Shown here: in pieces, positions 42,793-50,978 of the stretch
Numbering within the stretch: position 1 is the first letter of the stretch
How the letters are laid out: the number at the start of each line of letters is the position of its first letter
DNA from: Paenibacillus tengchongensis
GTDB lineage: Bacteria; Bacillota; Bacilli; Paenibacillales; Paenibacillaceae
DNA length: 64,000 nucleotides
Direction: 5' to 3'
NCBI RefSeq assembly: GCF_008973665.1
Contig: NZ_WACP01000001.1
Location: 124,001-188,000, forward strand
Notes under the pieces: generated by a model
Databases searched by the model: none
The model's input: only the letters and a program-made list of their open reading frames with translations
What the model was told of the DNA's origin: nothing
Position numbers and translations under genes: made by a program

Positions 42793-43989
42793 CTATTTCC
42801 AGATGCGGCTGATCCAGGAGAGCAGCCGCAAGTCTTCACCGGGGCCGGCGATGACGGACAGGCCCAGCGGATAACCGGCGGGGCCTGTGACGGGCAGGGT
42901 AACCTGCGGCAGACCGGCCAGTCCGGCAATGCAGCTGAGCATCATGGCGCCGCTGCGGTTGCGTTCCAGCTGCTCCAGGTCCCCGCCCCGCCGCGGCGCG
43001 CACCCGGGGACGGTCGGAACGGCGAGACAGCCGCCTCCGTCCAGCAGCTCTGCCAGCCTCTTGGCAATATCCGACTGCAGCGCCTGCGCAGCGCTGTGAT
43101 CCTGCCCGTCCAGCCCTTCCGCCCAGGCAAAGCGCGCGGCGATATCCGGAGCGAAGACCGGATTCCGCTCTTTAATCCATGCGCCATGAGTAGCCCAGAT
43201 CTCCGCCCCCTGCAATTCGCGGAAGGTATCCATCCAAGCCCGCAGCCCTTCCGGAGCGATGGCCGTTCCCTCTGAGCGGTCCGCCCCGGCCATCAGCTTC
43301 CGCAGGCCGGACTCCAGGCAGCCGGCATTTTCCGGTTCAAGCAGTTGCCAGGCTTCCTCGGCAATATACAGCCTGTTGATTCCCGGAGGCCGGTCCTTGC
43401 CGGCCGTCTCAAGGGGCCGGCTGCGCTCAAGCAGCACACGCCCCACACGCAGCAGCAGCTCCGCGCTGCCGGCCATCCACCCCACCGTATCGAAACCCGG
43501 AGCAAGGGGAATCACGCCTTCCATGTCAACAACGCCGTGCGTCGGACGGAAGCCGTAGACACCGCAATAGGCCGACGGGACACGGACCGAGCCGCCCGTA
43601 TCCGTGCCAAGCGCAAAGTCAGCGCTGCCGGCAGCCACAGCCACTGCCGAACCGCTGGAAGAGCCGCCCGGAATGTGGCCCTCTGCCCGTGGATTGACGG
43701 GGGTGCCGTAATGGATATTCTCCCCGCCCAGGCTGTACATCAGCTCGTCGGTATGGGTCGCCCCCGATAGAGCCGCCCCCGCCAGCAGCAGACGGCGTAC
43801 CGCCGCCGCATGCTCGGGTGCCGGTTCATGGCTGCTGAGCCAATCGGGATTGCCGGCGGACGATCTGTGCCCGGCAACGGCGAACACATCCTTGACCGCA
43901 AAGGCCAGACCAGCCAGGTCGCCGCCCCCTTCAGGAGCGACATGCAGATCCGGTGCAATATACGCGCCGTATTTATTGTCTTCACTCAT
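42793..43989 (-). CDS. Amidase-signature-family hydrolase (AtzE/HpxY-like)
   Basis: A 398-residue amidase with the Ser-cisSer-Lys triad: Lys in FAVKDVFAVAG, the Gly/Ser-rich signature in GGSSSGSAVAVAAG, and the nucleophile in DTGGSVRVPSAYCG. The reading frame is open to 44271, but the ATG at 43989 has GGAGGAG eight bases before it and the earlier residues look non-genuine. It follows the gamma-glutamyltransferase-like gene by 62 bases. The same gene pairing (a GGT-fold oxamate amidohydrolase and an amidase) is known from the Klebsiella hpxWXYZ purine operon, so a role in the oxalurate/oxamate end of purine breakdown is a fair inference. The substrate cannot be read from sequence. Confidence 0.85.
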   Translation of the reverse strand: MSEDNKYGAYIAPDLHVAPEGGGDLAGLAFAVKDVFAVAGHRSSAGNPDWLSSHEPAPEHAAAVRRLLLAGAALSGATHTDELMYSLGGENIHYGTPVNPRAEGHIPGGSSSGSAVAVAAGSADFALGTDTGGSVRVPSAYCGVYGFRPTHGVVDMEGVIPLAPGFDTVGWMAGSAELLLRVGRVLLERSRPLETAGKDRPPGINRLYIAEEAWQLLEPENAGCLESGLRKLMAGADRSEGTAIAPEGLRAWMDTFRELQGAEIWATHGAWIKERNPVFAPDIAARFAWAEGLDGQDHSAAQALQSDIAKRLAELLDGGGCLAVPTVPGCAPRRGGDLEQLERNRSGAMMLSCIAGLAGLPQVTLPVTGPAGYPLGLSVIAGPGEDLRLLSWISRIWK

Positions 43990-44051
43990 CTTGTTCTCCT
44001 CCGCTCCCGGACTTCCGTATTCGCACAGACTTTTCGCGTCTCCTGCGCAGT

Positions 44052-45629
44052 CTACCATCCGATTGCCGCTCCATCGCAGCGCGGATCGGTTCCGCCGCTG
44101 ATGGTGCCATCCTCTCCGGCGGCAATGGCGTGGGCATGCCCCATAACGCCGTCGTATGCGCGGACCGGGCGGACCAGATGCCCCGCTTCCGCCAGCGCCG
44201 CCAGCACCCGCCGGCCGGCTCTGCGCTCCACCTTCAGTTCCTGCGTCGGCTCGCCCCAGGTCCTGCCCCACACAAAGCGCGGTTCACTAACCGCCGCCTG
44301 CGGGTCCATCCCGTAATGCAGCATCCGGGTCAGCAGCAGTGTCTGTGTCTGCGGCTGGCCTTCCCCTCCCTGGGTGCCGTACAGATAGACAGGCTTGCCG
44401 TCCCGGCAGGCCATCGCCGGCATTAAGGTATGGAACGAACGCTTATGGGGCTCCAGCGTATTGACATGTGCCGGGTCGAGCGAAAAGAACGAGCCCCTGT
44501 TCTGCAGCAGAATCCCCGTATCGCCCGCCACAATGCCCGAACCGAATTCAAAATACAGGCTCTGGATGAAGGAGACCGCATTGCCGTCCCTGTCGACCAC
44601 TGCGGCGTAAGCCGTGTCCCGGCCGACCGGTTCACTTTCCAGCGCCGCTGCACGCTCCGGTGAAATATGCGCTGCGAGCGCAGCCGCGTAAGCTTTATCC
44701 AGCAGCTGCTGAACCGGAACCGGTGTGAAGGCGGGATCGCTCAGCACGCGGTCCCGGTCGCGGAAGCTCAGCTTCAGCGCCTCGGTGAGCAGGTGATAAT
44801 ATTCATAGGAGCCGTGCTTGATTGCGGCGAAATCAAAGCGCTCCAGTATATTCAGCGCCATCAGCGCCGTAAAGCCCTGCGAATTGGGCGGCGCCTGATA
44901 AACCCGCAGCCCGTGGTAATCGGTGCTCACCGGCTCTGTCCACTCGCCGCAGTGGTCCGCGAAATCCTCGCGGGCCAGATAGCCGCCCTCCGCCAGCATG
45001 AAGCGGCTGATCTCCGCCGCGACCGCCCCCTTGTAGAAGGCGTCGCGTCCGCCTTCCGCAAGCAGCCGCAGCGTCCCGGCCAGCTGCGGCTGCCGGAACT
45101 GCCGCCCGGCCGGCGGAACCGCGCCGCCGGGCAAATAAATCGCCGCCGCCGCAGGCGCCAGCGCCGCGCCGGCCAGCCGGCTGCCGGCGTGCTGGTCGGG
45201 CGACAGCGGGAACCCCCCGGAGGCGTAGCCGATCGCCGGCTCCAGCACCTCCGCGAGCGGCATGCGGCCGTACTCCGCCAGCACGGCCGCCCAGCTGTCC
45301 GCCATTCCCGGCACGGTAATGGCGCTGCGGACGCCCCGGTGGGGGATACGCCCCTCACCGGCGTAGCTGTCCCGGCGGACGGCGTAGGCCGAACGTCCGC
45401 TGCCGTTGTAGACCCGCACGCGCGCTTCGCCCGCGCTGTACGTCAGCCAGAACGCATCGCCGCCCAGTCCGGTCATATGCGGATATACCACTGCCAGCGT
45501 AGCGCTGACGGCTACGGCCGCATCGAAGGCGTTCCCGCCCCTGGCCAGAATCCGGGCCCCGGCTGCCGAGGCCAGGTAATGCGGGCTTACTACCATTGTC
45601 TGTGTGCCGATTACCGGTCCGTTTGTCAT
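44052..45629 (-). CDS. Gamma-glutamyltransferase-fold hydrolase, HpxW-like
   Basis: A 525-residue Ntn-hydrolase precursor. Self-cleavage should occur before the Thr of GRDTAYAAVVDRDGNAVS (Thr339 from ATG 45629), leaving a large and a small subunit; TGLGGDAFW and GTQGGEGQPQTQ are other family motifs. No signal peptide is seen, unlike secreted glutathione-degrading GGTs. The intracellular location, the purine neighbours and the amidase next door make an oxamate amidohydrolase (HpxW) role plausible; a general GGT-like amidase cannot be excluded. ATG 45629 (AGGGAG upstream) is used because the earlier TTG at 45698 coincides with a perfect -35 hexamer. Confidence 0.8.
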   Translation of the reverse strand: MTNGPVIGTQTMVVSPHYLASAAGARILARGGNAFDAAVAVSATLAVVYPHMTGLGGDAFWLTYSAGEARVRVYNGSGRSAYAVRRDSYAGEGRIPHRGVRSAITVPGMADSWAAVLAEYGRMPLAEVLEPAIGYASGGFPLSPDQHAGSRLAGAALAPAAAAIYLPGGAVPPAGRQFRQPQLAGTLRLLAEGGRDAFYKGAVAAEISRFMLAEGGYLAREDFADHCGEWTEPVSTDYHGLRVYQAPPNSQGFTALMALNILERFDFAAIKHGSYEYYHLLTEALKLSFRDRDRVLSDPAFTPVPVQQLLDKAYAAALAAHISPERAAALESEPVGRDTAYAAVVDRDGNAVSFIQSLYFEFGSGIVAGDTGILLQNRGSFFSLDPAHVNTLEPHKRSFHTLMPAMACRDGKPVYLYGTQGGEGQPQTQTLLLTRMLHYGMDPQAAVSEPRFVWGRTWGEPTQELKVERRAGRRVLAALAEAGHLVRPVRAYDGVMGHAHAIAAGEDGTISGGTDPRCDGAAIGW

Positions 45630-45668
45630 GACGCTGATGGCTCCCTTCGATTCAATCAGATTAACGCC

Positions 45669-45698
45669 ATTTAACTGCACCGGGAAATCCGCTGTCAA
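45669..45698 (-). promoter_or_regulatory. Promoter of the GGT-like/amidase operon
   Basis: Minus-strand TTGACA (45693-45698, perfect -35), an 18-base spacer, and TTAAAT (45669-45674). Transcription would begin near 45662, about 33 bases before the ATG. Confidence 0.6.
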
Positions 45699-45733
45699 TT
45701 ACGGGAAGAGGATTGAGCAAAATCAGGCCGTAT

Positions 45734-45754
45734 TTTTGTGAACCATGCACAAAA
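45734..45754. promoter_or_regulatory. Operator-like inverted repeat in the divergent promoter
   Basis: TTTTGTG-AACCATG-CACAAAA, perfect 7-base arms and a 7-base centre, lies between the GGT-like operon and the chromate-family transporter genes. It is about 46 bases upstream of the predicted plus-strand start and about 82 upstream of the minus-strand start. Its regulator is not encoded next to it. Confidence 0.6.
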
Positions 45755-45783
45755 TTTGGCCGGCCCGCTTCCGCCCGTATAGT
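45755..45783 (+). promoter_or_regulatory. Candidate promoter of the chromate-family transporter pair
   Basis: TTTGGC (45755-45760), 17 bases, TATAGT (45778-45783). The -35 is weak and directly abuts the inverted repeat, as expected of an activated promoter. Confidence 0.4.
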
Positions 45784-45879
45784 ACCCCGGAATGGAAATG
45801 CATAAAATGGACTCAAAAACCGGGAACTGATTCATCCTATGGGGTAAAGAGAACTGTGCACAGCTGAAGGAGGTCCGTC

Positions 45880-46458
45880 TTGAAAAACAAAAATAATCCC
45901 TATGCAGAGCTTGCGGTGTCCATGATCCGTACCGGAATCCTCGGCTACGGCGGAGGTCCGTCCGTAATCCCCCTGATCCGGCACGATGCCGTCGCCCGTT
46001 ACGGCTGGCTGACCGACGAAGAATTCGGGGAGACGCTGGCCATTGCCAACGCACTGCCCGGACCGATCGCCACCAAGATGGCAGCTTATTTAGGATACCG
46101 GCTCAAGGGCGTCAAAGGCGCGGTGTTGTCCGTGCTTGCGCACATCCTGCCCAGCTCTCTGGCCATGCTCCTGCTGCTCTCGGCCGTCCACTATCTGGCC
46201 GGCTCGAAAGCCGTCGCCGGCATGATCGCCGCCGTCTCGCCCGTCATCGCCGTAATGCTCGGCATAATGGCCTATGAATTTGCCCAGAAGGCCTTCAAGG
46301 GCCTCGGCGCCATTGCCGGAATCGTCAGCCTCGCATTGGCGCTGCTGCTGCTGGAAGTGCTGCATATCCATCCCGCCATTGTAATCGTGCTGTTTCTCGG
46401 TTACGGTACAGTGCATTACCGCATCCTGGCAAAACGGAACAAAGGAGGAACCGCCTGA
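45880..46458 (+). CDS. Short-chain chromate (CHR) family transporter, N-terminal half
   Basis: A 192-residue membrane protein with five to six hydrophobic segments. The CHR signatures GYGGGPSVIPLI and GPIATKMAAYLGY lie in the first third. In this subfamily two half-size proteins, encoded by adjacent genes, replace one long ChrA; the B. subtilis ywrA/ywrB pair is similar. The start is TTG at 45880 with AAGGAGG six bases before it. The next gene overlaps its stop by one base (TGATG). The transported ion in this family is chromate in a few tested cases, but the divergent link to amide hydrolases of purine degradation suggests another anion. Confidence 0.85.
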   Translation: MKNKNNPYAELAVSMIRTGILGYGGGPSVIPLIRHDAVARYGWLTDEEFGETLAIANALPGPIATKMAAYLGYRLKGVKGAVLSVLAHILPSSLAMLLLLSAVHYLAGSKAVAGMIAAVSPVIAVMLGIMAYEFAQKAFKGLGAIAGIVSLALALLLLEVLHIHPAIVIVLFLGYGTVHYRILAKRNKGGTA

Positions 46459-46997
46459 TGGAATGGCTCGAACTGCTTTACGGTTTCTTCATGGCGAATG
46501 TCCTGGGCTACGGAGGCGGCCCTTCCTCTATTCCGCTGATGTATGAAGAAATTGTGCCTCACTACGGCTGGCTGACAGATGAGGAGTTCTCCAATATGCT
46601 GGCGCTGGGCAACGCCCTGCCCGGACCGATCGCCACCAAAATCGCCGCCTATGTCGGCTATGATGTGCTCGGCTGGCTCGGGCTCACCCTGGCGCTGCTG
46701 GCGACCGTGCTCCCTTCCGCGGCTGCGCTGATCGTTCTGCTGAATGTGCTGCAGAAATACAAGCAATCCAAGGTAGTCAAAGGCATGACGCTGCTGGTGC
46801 AGCCGGTCATTGCTGTCATGATGGCCGTTCTTACCTTTCAAATGGCCGAGAGCCCGGCCGATTCCATCGGGCTATGGCAGACGCTGATCATCGCCGCAAT
46901 CGCATTCGTGGCCATGCAGAAGTTCAAGCTTCATCCCGCCCTGGTGATTGTCGCTGCTTTCGTTTACGGCGGGCTGGTGCTGCGTTATACCGTGTAA
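46458..46997 (+). CDS. Short-chain chromate (CHR) family transporter, C-terminal half
   Basis: A 179-residue partner of the preceding gene, with the same signatures (GYGGGPSSIPLMYEE, GPIATKIAAYVGY) and about five membrane segments. The one-base overlap and AAAGGAGG just upstream show coupled translation. The two proteins are expected to form one antiporter unit. They are clearly paralogous to each other, consistent with an internal duplication. Confidence 0.85.
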   Translation: MEWLELLYGFFMANVLGYGGGPSSIPLMYEEIVPHYGWLTDEEFSNMLALGNALPGPIATKIAAYVGYDVLGWLGLTLALLATVLPSAAALIVLLNVLQKYKQSKVVKGMTLLVQPVIAVMMAVLTFQMAESPADSIGLWQTLIIAAIAFVAMQKFKLHPALVIVAAFVYGGLVLRYTV

Positions 46998-47069
46998 CGG
47001 TCCGGTCTGCTGCGGGTTCGCGTTTAAAGCCGGCCTTCCTCCAGCCGGCCGGGGCCTGCATTTTGAGTG

Positions 47070-47098
47070 TTGCTAAAATCCGGAATATTGGTTACACT
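47070..47098 (+). promoter_or_regulatory. Promoter upstream of a small ORF and the ABC-F gene
   Basis: TTGCTA (47070-47075), 17-base spacer, TACACT (47093-47098). It would start transcription near 47105, before the small ORF at 47133. Confidence 0.5.
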
Positions 47099-47132
47099 AG
47101 CAATAACTTTGTACAGAGGAGGTGTGGGAGAA

Positions 47133-47297
47133 ATGGATCGCAATGTGACCAACAGTATTGGAAGCCGGCTGGTAAATATCATGTCCGGCATCGTTCATGC
47201 AAATGCCAACAACGGGAGAAGTCTGTCCATTTACATGAACCCAATACGAACACAACATTGTGAAATGCCTTTTCTGCCTGCACCCGAACGGATGTAA
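47133..47297 (+). CDS. 54-residue small ORF, possible leader peptide
   Basis: The ORF starts MDRNVTNSIGSRLVNIMSGI and ends in LPAPERM, with no membrane segment or motif. A strong AGGAGG lies 10 bases before the ATG, a promoter candidate precedes it, and a Rho-independent terminator follows 20 bases after the stop. Next comes the ABC-F gene. It could be a small protein in its own right. Alternatively it could be the leader of a transcription attenuator, as known for Bacillales ABC-F genes such as vmlR, although those leaders are usually shorter. Confidence 0.5.
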   Translation: MDRNVTNSIGSRLVNIMSGIVHANANNGRSLSIYMNPIRTQHCEMPFLPAPERM

Positions 47298-47317
47298 CTG
47301 ACCGATCGAAGTGCATC

Positions 47318-47350
47318 AAGGCCGCGGGGAATTTCCCCCGCGGCCTTTTT
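47318..47350 (+). terminator. Rho-independent terminator before the ABC-F gene
   Basis: AAGGCCGCGGGG pairs with CCCCGCGGCCTT around a short loop, followed by T residues. It stands between the small ORF and the ABC-F coding region, 56 bases before its ATG. Confidence 0.88.
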
Positions 47351-47405
47351 GTATCCAATTCACGGTGCAGTAGGCGGAAAAGGGCATTCTTAAAGGAGAA
47401 TCCCT

Positions 47406-49370
47406 ATGATTATTTCATGCCAGCATATCCAGAAATACCACGGCGCCCAGCTGGTTCTGAGCGACGTTACCTTTGAAATCCGCCAGGGCGAAACCATCGG
47501 CCTGATCGGCCGCAACGGCTGCGGCAAGACCACGCTCCTGCGCCTGCTGAGCGGCGAAGAGCAGCCCGACCAGGGCCAAATCGCCATCCGCAGAGGCAGC
47601 ACCCTCGGACTGCTGGCGCAGATCCAGGATGCGGACGCCGGCGAAAGCGTGTATGCCGTGCTGCAGCGCAGCTTCGCGGAGCCGCTGGAATGCCAGCGGC
47701 GGCTGCGGGAACTGGAGGCGGAGATGGCTGCGCTCGGCGCGGATCAGGACGAAGCGGCCTGGAACCGGCTGCTGCGTGAATACGGCATCCTGCAGGAGCA
47801 ATTCGAACGGGCCGGCGGCTATGAGATCGAAGCCTCCATGGAGCGGGTCGCCATGGGTCTGGGCATTGCTGCAGCACAGTTCGGGCGTGAATTCGCTTCG
47901 CTCTCCGGCGGCGAGAAGACCAAGGTCGCCCTTGCCGCGCTGCTGCTGCGGGCCCCCGACATTCTCCTGCTCGACGAGCCGACCAATCATCTAGATATGG
48001 AAGCTATCGAGTGGCTGGAATCGTTCCTGCAGACCTATACCGGCACGGTGCTGGTGATTTCGCATGACCGTTATTTCCTCGACGCGGTAGTGAACAAGGT
48101 CATCGAAATCGAAGACGGCGAAGCCATCACCTACCACACCAATTACAGCGGCTACCAGACGGAGAAGGAAGCCCGGCTGCTGCGGCAGTACGCGGATTAT
48201 CAGGAGCAGCAGAAGAAGATCAAGCAGATGCAGGAAAGCATCAAGCGCCTGATTGAATGGGGCAACCGTTCCAACCCGCCGAACCCGTCCTTCCACCGCC
48301 GTGCCGCCTCCATGCAGAAGGCGCTGGACCGGATGGTGAAGGTCAAACGGCCGGTGCTGGAGCGCAAAGCGATGGACCTGCAGTTGAAGCAGGACGACCG
48401 GTCCGGCAATCAGGCGCTCATCCTCGATGCCGTCGGCAAAGCCTACGGCGGGCGAGCACTCTTCTCCGGGGCCAGCGAGGTGCTGCGCTACGGGGAGACC
48501 GCCGCGCTGATCGGCGGCAACGGCGCCGGCAAGAGCACGCTGCTGCGGATCATCCTCGGCCTGGAGGAGCCGGACAGCGGCAGCTGCGCGCTCGGCTCAC
48601 GCACCGTTCCCGGCTACCTCGGGCAGGAGGCCGTGCCGGAGGACGGCAGCCTTACGGTGCTGCGCTACTTCCGCGAGCAGGCCGGCCTGGAGGAAGGCGA
48701 GGCCCGCGGCCGGCTGGCCCGCTTCCTGTTCTACGGCGGCGATGTGTTCAAGAGCATCGCTGCGCTCTCCGGCGGCGAATGGACCCGGCTGCGGTTCGCG
48801 GTGCTGATGCACCGCCGGCCGAACCTGCTGATCCTCGATGAGCCGACCAATCACCTCGATATCGAATCCCGCGAGGCACTGGAAGAGGCGCTCGAGGAAT
48901 ATCCGGGTACGGTTCTGGCCGTATCCCATGACCGCTATTTCATCAACCGCTGCTTCGGCAAGCTGTGGACGATCGGAAACGGCCGCTTCACGGTATTCAG
49001 CGGCAACTATGAATACTACAAGGAGAAGCAGCGCGAGCTGGCTGCCCTCGCGGATACCGCTGCCGAAAGCACGGCCGGCTCTGCCCGGCCTGCAGGGGCG
49101 GCCGCTTCACGGCAAGCCCCTGCCACTGACGGCGGAGCAGCTCCGGGACGCGCAGGCACCGCTGCCCGCAAGGGAAGCTCGGCTGCCGGGTGGGAACAGC
49201 GTATCGCTGCGGCAGAAGCGGCACTGGCCGGCATCGACGATGCGATGCTGGACCCGGCCCTGGCCAGCGATGCGCCCCGCCTGGCCGGGCTGCAGCTGGA
49301 ACGGGAGGCCGCCCAGGCGGAGCTGGACCGGCTGTACGCCGGCTGGCTGGAAGCAGCGGAAGCACTATAA
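47406..49370 (+). CDS. ABC-F family ATPase (ribosome-associated)
   Basis: A 654-residue protein with two ABC domains and no membrane part. Domain 1: GRNGCGKTT (35-43), signature LSGGEKTK, LLLDEPTNHLD. Domain 2: GGNGAGKST, LSGGEWTR, LILDEPTNHLD. Between them lies the charged P-site tRNA interaction linker. An Ala/Gly/Pro-rich stretch then leads to a C-terminal coiled coil of about 70 residues. ABC-F proteins act on the ribosome, as translation factors or by dislodging antibiotics; which applies here is not clear. AAAGGAG lies seven bases before the ATG. The leader with ORF and terminator hints at drug-inducible expression. Confidence 0.9.
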   Translation: MIISCQHIQKYHGAQLVLSDVTFEIRQGETIGLIGRNGCGKTTLLRLLSGEEQPDQGQIAIRRGSTLGLLAQIQDADAGESVYAVLQRSFAEPLECQRRLRELEAEMAALGADQDEAAWNRLLREYGILQEQFERAGGYEIEASMERVAMGLGIAAAQFGREFASLSGGEKTKVALAALLLRAPDILLLDEPTNHLDMEAIEWLESFLQTYTGTVLVISHDRYFLDAVVNKVIEIEDGEAITYHTNYSGYQTEKEARLLRQYADYQEQQKKIKQMQESIKRLIEWGNRSNPPNPSFHRRAASMQKALDRMVKVKRPVLERKAMDLQLKQDDRSGNQALILDAVGKAYGGRALFSGASEVLRYGETAALIGGNGAGKSTLLRIILGLEEPDSGSCALGSRTVPGYLGQEAVPEDGSLTVLRYFREQAGLEEGEARGRLARFLFYGGDVFKSIAALSGGEWTRLRFAVLMHRRPNLLILDEPTNHLDIESREALEEALEEYPGTVLAVSHDRYFINRCFGKLWTIGNGRFTVFSGNYEYYKEKQRELAALADTAAESTAGSARPAGAAASRQAPATDGGAAPGRAGTAARKGSSAAGWEQRIAAAEAALAGIDDAMLDPALASDAPRLAGLQLEREAAQAELDRLYAGWLEAAEAL

Positions 49371-49400
49371 TTATTTTGCATGAGACTGGGAGAGATTAAG

Positions 49401-49871
49401 ATGAACACACAAGCGGAGGTTACCGCTTATTGGAACAGCTATGTAAAGGCACACCCTGAAGCGGCGGACAAATACGACAGTGCCTGGGCCTTCGGGGACA
49501 GTCCCCGGCTGGCCGATGAACTGCTGGCACTCGTGCTTGCCGGCGTCAAGACGGGAACGGCATCGAACTATGAACTGTATGCTGTACGGGGGCTGGCTGT
49601 CCCCTTTGCGGGAGGCCATTCGGTCCTGCTCGACGGGGAAGGCGTTCCCCGGGCGATTATTGAGACGGTCCGGGTCGAGATTATTCCTTTTGACGAAGTG
49701 GGCGCCGAGTTCGCTTACAGCGAGGGCGAGGATGACCGTTCTCTCGAATCGTGGCGCTACAACCATGAGCTCTATTTTACAAGGGAAAATCAAGCTTATG
49801 GCCGGCCCTTCGATCCGCAAATGCCTGTCGTCTGCGAGAACTTCCGGGTGGTCCATGTACGCGGCAAATGA
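49401..49871 (+). CDS. ASCH-domain protein
   Basis: A 156-residue protein with the ASCH fold: the AWAFGDSPRLADELLALVLA helix, GVKTGTASN with the conserved Lys, and the ETVRVEIIPFDEV strand-turn. ASCH domains are PUA-like and probably bind RNA; some relatives hydrolyse modified nucleosides such as N4-acetylcytidine. The ATG at 49401 has GGGAGAG upstream; an earlier ATG at 49380 has no ribosome site. It starts 30 bases after the ABC-F gene and may be co-transcribed, before a terminator. Confidence 0.78.
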   Translation: MNTQAEVTAYWNSYVKAHPEAADKYDSAWAFGDSPRLADELLALVLAGVKTGTASNYELYAVRGLAVPFAGGHSVLLDGEGVPRAIIETVRVEIIPFDEVGAEFAYSEGEDDRSLESWRYNHELYFTRENQAYGRPFDPQMPVVCENFRVVHVRGK

Positions 49872-49904
49872 ATGCAAGCCCGGCTAATGTGAGCGGTAAA
49901 CATC

Positions 49905-49943
49905 AAAAAGGCTGCTTCTTCATCACGAAGAGGCAGCCTTTAT
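49905..49943. terminator. Rho-independent terminator, bidirectional
   Basis: AAAGGCTGCTTCTTC pairs with GAAGAGGCAGCCTTT around a short loop, with A- and T-runs on either side. Confidence 0.8.
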
Positions 49944-49980
49944 TCATATTCCATATATTCCTCGGGTGCAGCAGTTCTGC

Positions 49981-50133
49981 TTACCGCCAAATGCCCATAA
50001 TCCAGCCGATGAGCGAAATCCAAAGCGGGATGCTGATCAGGATACCCCAGACCAATCCGGCGGCAATGTTGCCTTCTGCGGGACGTTCGGCTTTCTCCTG
50101 CTGCAACGGAAGTCTCAATTCTTCTTGTTCCAT
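49981..50133 (-). CDS. Small single-pass membrane protein
   Basis: A 50-residue protein: a charged N terminus (MEQEELRLPLQQEKAERPAE) followed by one long hydrophobic segment, AAGLVWGILISIPLWISLIG, and a short WIMGIWR tail. An optimal AGGAGGGG lies six bases before the ATG at 50133. Function unknown. The 200 bases upstream (50134-50332) hold no other gene. Confidence 0.6.
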   Translation of the reverse strand: MEQEELRLPLQQEKAERPAEGNIAAGLVWGILISIPLWISLIGWIMGIWR

Positions 50134-50332
50134 GCGATCCCCTCCTAAATTTCTTATCGTCAGCGTAGAGGAAAAAATGTAGACCGCCTGACCCAAAAAA
50201 GTTGCGCGCTCCACTGTTTCTGGAAACAGAGGATCAGCGGCCAAGATTTGCAAATGCTTTCATAAATATTATTAACCAATTTTTGTCTAAAATAAAACGA
50301 AAGTGCCCGGTTCATATATATTATGCCGCAAG

Positions 50333-50950
50333 CTAGTCCAGAATTACCGGTTTTTCGGAATTCCGCAGAAATTCAAACATCGTCTGCAGCTGCTGCGGCG
50401 TGTTGCGCTCCAGGGACAGCTCAGGCAGCTCATTTTCGGCAAAAAAGGCTACTTCGCTCGTCTCCACGCCTTCCGCTGCGCTGCCGCCGACAATGCGGCA
50501 CTCGATGAACATTTTGTAGACATGATACGGCTCAGGCGGATGCTGGTGGAATTTCTTGTCCAGTACAGCCAGCAGGCGCACGGCCTCCGCTTGAAAGCCC
50601 GATTCCTCGGCAATTTCCTTGACCGCCACCTCGCTCGGGGACAGGCCGATATCGGCCCAGCCGCCGGGCAGCGCCCATTTGCCGTCAAGCTTCTCGCGCA
50701 CCAGCAGAATTTTCCCCTCCTGAAAGATCACGCCGCGGATATCCGTCTTGGGCGTGCAGTAGCCATCGTCGTCCGCAAACGCCAGCCGGATCTTCTCTTT
50801 GCCCTCAAAGGTGTAATTGGCCAGAATATCCACGCTCAGCTCACGCAGCGCCTCATAACGTTCAATATCGTAGACATCCTTGCCGTAAGCAAGCCCTGTC
50901 TGGGCGATCGCCTGAATCTGCTTGGCCCAGGTTAACCATTTCTCTTCCAT
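50333..50950 (-). CDS. NUDIX hydrolase
   Basis: A 205-residue protein. An N-terminal helical region (about 1-65, NUDIX_N type: WAKQIQAIAQTGLAYGKDVY) precedes the NUDIX domain, whose box reads GGWADIGLSPSEVAVKEIAE followed by ESGF; Lys stands where Arg is usual. The family splits nucleoside diphosphates linked to another group; the substrate is not predictable. GGAGGA lies seven to eight bases before the ATG. It starts 28 bases after the RNA methyltransferase gene, so the two are probably co-transcribed. Confidence 0.85.
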   Translation of the reverse strand: MEEKWLTWAKQIQAIAQTGLAYGKDVYDIERYEALRELSVDILANYTFEGKEKIRLAFADDDGYCTPKTDIRGVIFQEGKILLVREKLDGKWALPGGWADIGLSPSEVAVKEIAEESGFQAEAVRLLAVLDKKFHQHPPEPYHVYKMFIECRIVGGSAAEGVETSEVAFFAENELPELSLERNTPQQLQTMFEFLRNSEKPVILD

Positions 50951-50978
50951 CTGCCGGTCCTCCTCCTTGACTTCCGGG

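Noticed and set aside
43990-44271. Upstream extension of the amidase reading frame
   Set aside because: It overlaps the GGT-like gene in another frame, has no family similarity, and a good ribosome site precedes the ATG at 43989.
45630-45698. Upstream extension of the GGT-like protein from a TTG codon
   Set aside because: The TTG is part of a perfect TTGACA -35 hexamer and lacks a ribosome site.
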